From Hypomyces perniciosus (taxonomy: Eukaryota; Ascomycota; Sordariomycetes; Hypocreales; Hypocreaceae), in contig SPDT01000002.1 in assembly GCA_008477525.1 (NCBI GenBank), positions 3,038,001 to 3,102,000 of the forward strand: a stretch of DNA of 64,000 nt, written 5' to 3'. The number at the start of each line of letters is the position of its first letter. The first letter of the stretch is position 1. The translations under genes were made by a program, and so were the position numbers. This document shows, in pieces, positions 1 to 9,153 of the stretch. A model generated the notes under the pieces. The model had not been told where the DNA came from. It did no database searches and was given only the letters and a program-made list of their open reading frames with translations.

Positions 1-2291
1 GCAGTTTGTAAAATCAACTCATGAATCCGCTCTTTTGGAAGGCGTTGTGCCAGCGTGTTCAGCAGTCTCTCCACAACGCGGTGCCTACCAAACATCACAG
101 CAACGTGAATTAGTTCGCCGAAATCGCCGTTAGTTGTCGTATCTGCAGTTGTATCGCTAGGCGTTATTGCAATAAAGGCGTCGTGCCGAGCATATTTGCA
201 TGCGAGTCGCTGGACGTTCAAAAGGTATTTGTGGTTGACCAGAAGCTTGTCATATTCTAGAAGAAGGTTGATGACCCCGGCATCGGCGTAGTTTCTGGAA
301 CAGGCATGTTCAAGTGCCAACATTCCATGGAAAGTATCCCTTGAGACCTGACCCCCCGCAAAGCTAACAAGTCTTGTGACTGTAAGTGTCAGTCCAAGAG
401 AGCTCGCTCTGCAGAGGAGAATATACGGATTCTCGATATGCTTGTGTAATCCAAGGCCAGCATCAATCACTTCTGCCGCAATCTCGTCACGTCCAGATAG
501 CATAGCAGCAAGAATAACGCCATCCCAACTCAAGTCCTCCGGCTTCACCCGACCTAGTAAACTGCGGAAGATGTTCATCTCAGTTCGCATAGCAGCAGCT
601 GCAAGAACCGGCAGCAATGGATATGAGGTTTCTGTAGAAGATGATTGTTGCCCATCCATGACCAGTTCCAGCAAGGTTTCAAGACCATGAACTGCAAATA
701 TAGAAAGAGGGCCACCACTTGCTACCATGCTTTTTGTAAACGGATTTGATCCGTCCCAACAGGTCTTAGCCCAGGAACCTAGCACAGTATGATCGCCGAT
801 GAATTCATGACTATGGGGGCTGCTGAAACACCTGCCTGACTCTGAAAACCTGGAATGGTTCGGCCATTGCTGTGCAGCATATGTTAGGAATGGCTGGTGA
901 TCATGGAACTCGATCTCTCGTGTCTGCGGTGATGCCTTCATCGCCGCTCGGCTAGCCTGAGCGAGATACTTCAAGCATAAGTCGGCAATATCACCATGGA
1001 CTTTAGACGCCGACAAAGTAAACAACGACTGGCTAGAAAGTAGGAACTCTCGAAGACGAGGATGCCGAAAGTAGACACTGCTACCCAGCACTTCAACCAA
1101 GCCCCCAAGTGAAGACTGCAGCTGCCCGCGAGGAAGAGTATCATCAAAGCTCAAAGCCTCTTCTAGCTCCTCAGTTGACAAAGGTCGGAATGAGTAAAGC
1201 AGGAGTGCTATCGCTCGGGTAAACCACTCATCTGGCGTGGAGCCCAATGTAGACAGGACGAACCGGAAGATGCATTCTGGAGTGATCGAGGAGCTAAGAC
1301 CCAAGATATCTAGCCTAAGCTTTTCGAGATCGACAACGGAAGCTCGAGATCTCAAGCAATCCAAAACTATTGTCTCAAGTTTTAGGTCGTCTGTACAGGA
1401 CTCTAGGAGTCGGTTGATTGTGTCGACATTCTCATACAGTAATTGCCGCTCCTGGATCAGGTTCTACATACTGAGCTTGATGCTGCGAAGCTCGTCCATG
1501 CTTAGATCCTTTTTGGACGCGTCACCATCACCATTGCCATAATATACCTGCGCACAAAGGTGTTCTGGCCTGGCTGTAAGTGCTCTGACAGTATCGGGTT
1601 CAACCTCCGTCCATCCATCAAGGTTGCTAAGGAGCTGAGAAGTCGTTGCGAGCACCTTGAACTTGACTTTGTACTCCTCGACTAGCCACTGGAGCTTTTC
1701 CAAAAGCCACTCGTAAGAAGCTATGCTGTCCTGAAAGTTCCCCAAAACCCAGACAACTGTAAGTCCCTTGGAGCCTAGATGCAGCAAGATTTCGAGGTGG
1801 ATCGCAAAAATATCATCCAGGTTGTAGCCACTATGGACACCTGCCGACTTGTATGATTTCAGAAGCTCGAGGAAACCTGTTGGAGCATCGTTGTCTCTGA
1901 ACAATTTGGCTGACAACTGGGTAACGAACGTGAATAGCATGGCCTCTATGCTGTTAAGACGGAAGTCAAATGGGTCGAACGCGAAATAGAGCCAGATATG
2001 TTTAACTAGGGGGCTTGTAGCTACCCCCAAGCGGAATATGCCCTCCGCCCATCGAGACGCTTCGGAGTCGGATTTGGCACGGAACACACCTCGTTGAGCT
2101 TCCAGTGAGGCCTTTGCTACTTTGAGATCATAAAAGGGATACGGCGAACTCTTCAGAGGAAACTGCGGGGCTCCTTGGGAAGCGAAATAGGCCAGGATCT
2201 CCGCCGTCTCGTTGTCTTGATCAAGCTTGTTAGTTACTATGTAAAAAGGGTTCGGTGAATTGAGAGGTGATCTGCTGACTTTGATTGCAAA
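1..2291 (-). CDS. NACHT-like / ankyrin-type STAND (NLR-like) protein, 3' part cut by window edge
   Basis: On the minus strand one frame stays open from a probable splice acceptor near 2291 to position 1, apart from one TAG at 1464-1466. The first ~270 codons look like a fungal NACHT region: a segment reading HIWLYFAFDPFD, and GLTVVWVLGNFQDS where a Walker B strand would lie. No Walker A (GxxxxGKS/T) is visible in the part seen, so the ATPase core looks degenerate or begins in an unresolved upstream exon. Next comes a helical stretch typical of the region after NACHT (FRHPRLREFLLSS), then ankyrin-like repeats near the edge (GELIHVAVMFGRHRVVERLL). The TAG lies inside a GTATGT motif, so it could be intron sequence (a 69-nt GTATGT...CTCCTAG intron would keep the frame) or a true nonsense mutation. 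Likely role by family: intracellular non-self recognition or incompatibility signalling. The 5' exon or exons upstream of 2291 are not resolved. Confidence 0.6.
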
Positions 2292-3533
2292 CTACTCGCT
2301 CTAGATTGCTAGTTAACCAGATCATGACTTATGTTATTGTGAGTCGACTCCATAGGCCTCTGGATTTCGAATGGCAGCGACGATGTCGACACGTAAGGAT
2401 CAAAAACCTAGTTGCATAGTCATGAAGTTCTTTTGTTTAGTCTCAAGTAAGTTGGATGGACATGAGTGGGAGGACTCACCCTCTTATTTTCATCAGCGTG
2501 AGTTGAGTGGAAGTTGTTCGTTCCATAAACAAGTGCCGCTTTAGATTACGCAAAGTCATTATTCACCCCGATCACCCACTCAGCTAAACCACGCGCGACG
2601 TTCCAGCTTCTTGTCTGCCATCTTCAAGCGACTTCGGGGATATTAACTGAACAAGGCTCTTCGTTAATGAATATGTGTCGGTCGATGAGGACAGCCAAGG
2701 AACATCTAGTGCGTGGGGTTAGATGTGTGATTCATTCCTCATCGTGACATAGGCTAGTAATCACCAGGCTGCGTATTTGTAGCAATATGTTGTCGTATGT
2801 CTGAGGATTTTCTTTCGGCGATGACAATAGTCTAGGTTACAATAGGTTACCACTGGAACAAGGTGACTGTAGTCAGAAAGATACAATCCAGGGGATCTTG
2901 CCTGCTTCACTAGTGTTCCGCCTATGTCATGGCCCAAAATGACAATTTTCGAAATCTGATATACATCTATTAGCTTACATAGAAAGGATCAGACAAGACT
3001 TTCACGCCCAATTCATCTATATTTGTAACTAAAAAGCCGACGAAAGGATAAAGTCAAGTTGCTGGAGCGAGGGATTTCTTATGCAACAAAGCAACCTTCT
3101 TGGAAAGGCCAACCATTTGGATGGGAAGAGGGGAACCAGGTTAAAGCTCGCGGCGACGTGTAACACCCTCACTGACACGGGGAATGCAGGGATTGTGGAC
3201 ACCCATATCTATACTACATATATTATCGCTTGGGCCAAGTGCGGATTAGTATCTTCCGACTACTCTGTTTGTGTACTACATACTAATATACCTGTATTGA
3301 CTACTTCGTACTCCACAACGTAGTTCCGTGTGTGCCCGGCCTGTCCCTACTCTATGGGAGATATCTAGTACATGTACATTGTTGGGTATCCTGGTTGCTC
3401 TGCTCATCTTGCGAGGGCCAACAATGTAGGCTTAAAATGTGTGACTCAAAATATCTCCTTCTGGGGGCCACTGTGTCTTTCTCCGCTCTTGGATGAGATA
3501 TTCTCTATTCGTTATCTTTGCCTACAACCAGCC
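2292..3533. other. intergenic region with possible first exon of the NACHT gene
   Basis: No complete gene is visible. On the minus strand, about 2345-2400, a short open stretch reads IVAAIRNPEAYGVDS and may be an upstream exon of the NACHT/ankyrin gene, but I could not join it cleanly. The remainder is promoter-like, AT-rich DNA before the protease start at 3534. Confidence 0.35.
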
Positions 3534-5392
3534 ATGGCGGCGAGAAGCCTGGAATCACCAAGCGAGGACGATAGTCTGCCCACGCTCGTCATTAACCTTT
3601 ACCCAGAGGGCGGCAGGGATGCAAACTTTCGCACTGAAAATGACCCAAACGATCCGGATCAGCGTGAAAATGTAATCCGGCGCAAAGGAATGGTGTATGT
3701 GAGCTGCGACTGCAAGGATATTGCTCATGGATACTATTCAAAGACTACAGACGATCTTTATAGCCTCCTCGTGCTCCATTTTCGCTTTGAACCTCTCCAC
3801 AATCGTCAGCGGATCAAGCGGGTCGAATATTCAGGTGAGGTTCTCAGCCATGAAGCTAGGTGACGCCCTTGCAGAATCTAGAGACAGAATCCAGAACACA
3901 AGCGAACATAAAGGTTTTCAGGAAGAGGCTGCAAGCCCAACGGGAGATACAGAGAAAGAGTCAGGATCCGAACAATAATATGGTACTTCCTGGCATTCGC
4001 GTGGAAACTCACAAGCTGCCAGAGCTTGCTGAAGGATCGTCTACAAGACAAAGCCGGAACATCGAAGTGGCAATGCAGAAAAGGACACACAACTGGCTCA
4101 ATATCGTGGATGTATTCGCTGACGGCATTTGGAAGGTCTGGAATGAAATGGGAAAAAGGGAGCTCTTCGAAAGGCTACCACAGGACTTGAAGCGCGATGT
4201 AACTGTGGCGCTCATAGATGACGGCGTCCAGATCGGACACGAGAGTCTCCAAGACAGAATCATCGGTGGATGGAGCTTCGACGACGGTTTTGACGACTAC
4301 GAAGATCTGGGCCTCCCAGGCGCCAAGCGACCGTTCCATGACTCGGCGACAGGTCACGGAACACTAATGGCGAATATGATATGTCGCGTCTGTCCGAACG
4401 CTAAGATCTATGTTTGTCGCCTTCACGTCTTCGAGGGCTCAGACGGGCGGCGGCGCTTTACTGCCAAGAGCGCAGCTGAAGTAAGTTAAGTAACTTGGCA
4501 TCAGGTTCTTAAAAGATTTGGACGATGTCGAAAGAAAGGAGACGGATCAGATATGCTAATCTATGAGCTTTAGGCTATGAAGCACTGCGCCTCTGGTAGG
4601 TTTGATATCATATCGATGTCCTGGACGATCAAGAAGAGTGAGGAGACCAATGTAAACAACAACAACAACACCAAAGACATCCAAGAATTAGAGGCGGCGA
4701 TGCAGACGGCCATCGACAAAGGGTCTATTCTCTTTTGTGCGGCGCCAGATGAGGGTTATAAAAGAGAAGGGGCTTTCAGGCAGTTCTATCCAGTTGGGTG
4801 CGAGAAGCTGTCCTCCCAGGTCTTCAAGATCGGCGCCGCCACCACCAACAAAACAATGTGGGACAAGGCAGGAAAAGAGACACAGTTTGACTTTCTCCTG
4901 CCTGGCCACGAGGTCGAGCCGCGCGGTGTAGATTCGATCGAGCTCAAGAAGAACGACCTCAAGACAGGCTCATCAGTGGCGACGGCGCTGGCAGCGGGAC
5001 TTGCTGTGCTTGTCATCCACTGTGTGCAGCTCGCCGCCATTCAAATAAGCTTCCTGGATAGCAAGACGGCCCAGCAGAAGATGAATAAGGACAGTGAGGC
5101 AGCTGCCAAGATTGTCCAGCCGAATATGAATGGCCATACTCTACCCGCCGCCGCCAGCTGGGCTGTGAGGTCCAAGGACCTAAAGTCTGTCAGGAAGTTC
5201 GAAAATATGAGTCGCATCTTCCGCGGCATTCCCCGCTATAACTCACGTAACCAGACAACAGACAATTACCTGGACGTGGAACGTTTCTTCCAAGAGCCTG
5301 GGCACATACTGAATAGTGAGGCTGATGACGAGACCAAGATGCTTACCATTATAGGGCTTGCCCGGCGGTTGTTGCAGGAAGCGAGGCTTTAA
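3534..5392 (+). CDS. subtilisin-like (peptidase S8) intracellular protease of fungal NLR-associated type
   Basis: Three exons, 3534-3834, 3882-4480 and 4574-5392, give 572 residues. The ATG at 3534 sits in a GCCATGG context. The S8 triad is complete: Asp213 in VALIDDGV, His259 in GHGTLMANMICR, and Ser434 in TGSSVATALAAG. The usual oxyanion-hole Asn is replaced: the segment reads FCAAPDEG with Asp359. No signal peptide or propeptide is evident, so the enzyme is probably cytoplasmic. In fungi this S8 type occurs alone or as the N-terminal effector domain of STAND/NLR proteins, which fits the adjacent NACHT/ankyrin gene and PNP_UDP fragment. Intron 1 (47 nt) is the least certain join; an alternative acceptor at 3874 leads out of frame. 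The C-terminal ~110 residues after the catalytic Ser are family-specific and of unknown role. Confidence 0.8.
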
Positions 5393-5832
5393 CACGGAGT
5401 CTTTCCGGGGTGAGTCCCTCATGTCCTTGTCTAAAGCCAAAGAGTACTTACTAACAGTTAGGATCAGCTAAACTGGGAGCATTCTGCGTTTTCGGTTTGC
5501 TGACATGAAAGCCGTCATTGGACTCAGCTTGACTGTACGTGACATCTAAGGGATATTACCAGATATGATGACCAAGAGCCATAGAACTCCTACTGCTGTG
5601 TGCGGTCCAAACGTGCGCAGAGACTTGTTGGGGTAGTTTGGCAATATAACTCCCTGATTGGTTCCGCGTCATGATCTTATAAGGGACTATTTGAGATTCC
5701 TATTCAGCCCGAGGTTACCTCACCACAGTGTGTTTTGTCATTTCGAAAGACTACCGAGTCTCAGCGGAAGGTTTGGGGATAAATTAAATTTTATATTCAA
5801 TTAGGAAGGAATTTGGGCGATAAAAGGCGGTG

Positions 5833-6363
5833 ATGACCCAAAGCAAATCACGAGCATGGGAATTCTTGTATACAGATTCGGGTGCAAAGTATGGGCATGT
5901 CGCTCAGAACGCGGCTGATCCAGATGTGTCTGCGGATGAAGAGGAAGAAGACCAAGACGAAAGCGAAAATAATTGTCAATTTTGCGATAGGACTAGAACT
6001 GTGAGGAGGAAGCCAAGAGATATGCGGGTCCTTTATGGATTTATCGCCTCGGGCAACCAGGTCATCAAGGGTGATTTCTTCCGGAACCAGCTCAACAAGG
6101 ACCTTGGGGGTGAGGTTCTTTGCATTGAGACGGAGGCAGTAGGCTTGATGAACAATTTCCCTTGTATTCTGATCCGGGATCTCGAATTGAACAGACGGTA
6201 CAATCATCCTGACGATCTCGAGCATGCGTCAACTCTTGGCGATCCAACATTAGAGTTAGATGCCAAGTTGGACGTTCGGCTTGCCTGTGATATTGATTTC
6301 GAGAAGGTGTTGAGACCAGCAATCTTTGATTTAGGGCTGGGCCATCAGTCGTCAAATGCGTGA
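5833..6363 (+). pseudogene. truncated PNP_UDP (nucleoside phosphorylase-like) module
   Basis: An open frame of 176 codons contains the C-terminal half of the PNP_UDP_1 domain that fungi use as an NLR N-terminal domain. It reads YGFIASGNQVIK, then LNKDLGGEVLCIETEAVGL and MNNFPCILIR. The family norm at the second motif is EMEAAGLMN followed by VIRGICDYAD; here the similarity stops right after ILIR and the tail is unrelated. No N-terminal half (GWVCALPKE or GIGGG-like motifs) is visible upstream, and no NACHT or TPR/ankyrin part follows. An acidic insert (EEEEDQDE) lies near residue 35. I read it as a fragment or decayed gene. It could still be expressed as a short protein. Confidence 0.65.
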
Positions 6364-7020
6364 CTTATTGATAAACAGCTGGTAACGGTCAGCTAGTAAC
6401 GGGTTTCTACTGTGTGTACATGAGGCTCCAGAGATATCTTGTGAGCACATACAACCATATCCATTAGAATATAGGGGATCCTGTCAAGCTCTTTTCTTGA
6501 CCTTGATATCTTCCATTTCTTCTAACGGGGATAAACATGGATTATTGTTTCTTATCCCTAGTAAATGCGGCATATACTGGGTTATAAGCTGAGGGAATGA
6601 ATTCGAAACTGACTGTTTCATCCTTGGCTTCCCGATCATAGTTACAACATTTGCTCGCGATGCTAGTAAACATTGAAAACTTTCTGAAATTCACTGCTAC
6701 CTTTACGATAGTCGTAGCCGCTCGCCGCTAAGATATTCCACGGAGCTATCGAATTAATAGTCTCCCACCCTGCTTGGATCTGCGATGAGTGCGTCGTGAC
6801 ATAGCTGGAAGACGCTAAAAAAATATCGTAGCCCGTTTCAAAGGCACTAGTGGCAAATAAGAATTTTGAGAAACATCGTGTGAACAGTAAAAGTCAGAAC
6901 TCGTCGGATTCTTATCGGCCAAGGGTCTGTCATCATAGGCCTAGACTCGTACGCCTTCGACCAACTGGAACCTCCCCAGCCATTTGGAGTTCTTAAGACA
7001 TTATACTTGCTTATAACAAT
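6364..7020. other. intergenic, promoter of the receptor gene
   Basis: No open frame with family resemblance on either strand. It separates the PNP_UDP fragment from the receptor gene. Confidence 0.5.
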
Positions 7021-8244
7021 ATGCCTTTGACTGACCAGCAGCTGTCTGCTATCTCAGTTACTGAGCGTATCTGCTCCTCCATATCTCTACTATGTGCCAG
7101 CACCGTCATAGGGACGTTCGTATCAAACCGAGCCTTTCGCAAACCCATCAATTGCCTAATCCTCAGGGCAGGATTGGCTAATATAGTTCTGAACATTGCG
7201 ACGCTTATTTCACGAGCAGGCCTCGAACATGGGACAGAGAGTTTTTTGTGCCAGTTTCAAGCATTTCTGGTTCAGTGGTTCGTAACACATAATATGTTCA
7301 TCGGCGGTATGAAACTGACCATGGATGCTGGACCAAGGTTCTACCCAGCAGATGCACTCTGGGCACTCTGCATAGCATTCAACGTCTATTTGAGACTGCT
7401 CCGCCAATACAACTCTGACGAGCTGCAACGGCTTGAATGGCGATACATGGTCTTCTGCTATGTAGTGCCATCCGTCCCAGCATTTGTCCTCCTTTTTATA
7501 GAAAGCCCAGAGCGAGGGAAGGCTTATGGAGATGCAGTGGTACGTCCTCTAATATTCATCAAGAGAGCCTCCATTTATATATTACTCGATATATTAACCC
7601 CTTATTAGTTCGAGTGTTGGATTTCCCTGCAGTGGAATGCACTACGAATTGCACTTCTCTACGCACCCATCTGGCTCATTCTTACCATTATATTTGCCAT
7701 CTACGGTCGTGTGGGTCGATATATATTCCTCGAGATCAAGCAACTCCGAGAACTTGGAATTCATGGTGATTGGTCCCAGCATGTAAACTGGATTGCAGAT
7801 ACGTCGCCCACTGAGAGATACCAGTTAAGACCATCACCAACATCATTATCCCAGATTCAAAGCCGGTCACGTACAGGTGCCATCCCCACACAACAGCAAA
7901 TCGATACACTTTCAGACGACGTTGGATTTATTGGAGCACAGTCCAGCTTAAACATGGCAGCTTGGGCATATGTCAGATATGCTTTCCTTTTCTTCACGGC
8001 CTTGATGATTACATGGGTTAGTTATCCGTTCCTCAACCCAGCTTTCCACCCCTTGGCCAACAGTGTATTACAGTGTCCATCTTCAGTCAACCGCGTATCT
8101 ACATTTATTAACCCCAAATACCAATCCTTCACTTTAAACCTGTTCACGGCTTTTGTTATTCCATTACAGGGGTTCTGGAACAGTCTCATCTATTTCAGTA
8201 TCGCCCGGGAGGAGTTAAAGGCTCTTTTCGGACAGCGTCCTTAG
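7021..8244 (+). CDS. seven-transmembrane receptor, Git3 / cAMP-receptor-like fungal GPCR
   Basis: Three exons, 7021-7277, 7338-7539 and 7609-8244, give 364 residues. Hydrophobic segments are spaced as in fungal CAR/Git3-like receptors, with family motifs FRKPINCLILRAG (loop 1), ALWALCIAFNVYL (TM3), LEWRYMVFCYVVP (TM4), ALRIALLYAPIWLILTIIF (TM5), and two C-terminal helices near 7965-8030 and 8130-8200. Intron 1 (60 nt, donor GTTCGT) is a multiple of three and has no stop. Removing it restores QAFLVQWFYPADALW, which fits the family; leaving it in inserts 20 foreign residues. Intron 2 (69 nt) has a clear GTACGT...TTATTAG structure. Role: plasma-membrane nutrient or signal sensing through a G protein; the ligand cannot be inferred. 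It ends 0.9 kb from the terpenoid locus, which runs towards it. Confidence 0.8.
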
Positions 8245-9153
8245 AAGCTCGCGATAAAAATGGAAACTCAGTTCCGAACGTCAGCTAGTTCACAAGGGAC
8301 GAGAGGATACTGACAAAGTACGCTCTAGGTCTCTAAGGAGACGGAAATTCTCCAATAAACCGGATCGCTGGATGCTGTCGACACGGTAGAGTCAATACAA
8401 TGGTGTGTGTCATGGTATTCCTGGGTTCATTTGCTCTCTCCAAGCCTTACGACCATTATTGCCTGATCTCCACGAACGAATCAGGGTAGCCGTCACCAAC
8501 AATCATCCTATTCGAACGATGACTGTGCTCTGCTCGTGGTGCTGATTAGCCTGGTCAAATCTGGCCTGGTGTTGAAGTGCCGCTACATTGGTGTTGTGGG
8601 TGAGAGTGAGGACTCCATATGGGAATGGTGGACCATTAAACTTGGTGGGAGAGGTCGTGGTAAAAACGGAATGCGGGTGAAGTCAGCTGTCAAGCTAATG
8701 AACGAATACTACGCCCAGTGAGAAGGCTATGACGTCGGCGATGCGGTCCAAGGAGGCGACAATAACGCTTCTGAAGTCTCTTTCGCCAAAGAGAAGAAGG
8801 GGCGAATATCTTACAATGGAGTAAAAGCATAGAACTACACTTCACTATTGGCGGTGCGATATAACGCTTAAACAGCTGATTTGGGAGACAAGATCACTGA
8901 GGAGAGTTTCATCTGTGCTATCAGGTCGACGAATAAAACGCATTGAGGTAGCTTGTCAAGAAACAGCTGATTCTTACACGTAAGAATTCGATTAATTCAA
9001 TCTACAAAGCAAAAACCCTCTACGGTACCAAGTTTCTGAGGAATATTTATGCCGACAATAATACCCTCCTCACAGATGCAATCAAGATATACAAATACGT
9101 CCTCAAGGAGTACCTCTACAGTACAGTATGTTGCCGAACTTGCCACACTTCTT
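8245..9153. other. intergenic with short unassigned open stretches
   Basis: About 900 nt between the receptor and the 3' end of the decarboxylase. Two plus-strand open stretches (8536-8829, with one TGA at 8719-8721, and about 8990-9210) have coding-like composition but no family I recognise. They may be relics. Confidence 0.3.

Noticed and set aside
3081..3323. 80-codon open frame upstream of the protease
   Set aside because: No family resemblance, no splice partners, and it lies in promoter-like DNA.
8536..8829. open stretch with one TGA between receptor and decarboxylase
   Set aside because: Could be a decayed gene, but no family or splice pattern supports it; mentioned only under the intergenic entry.
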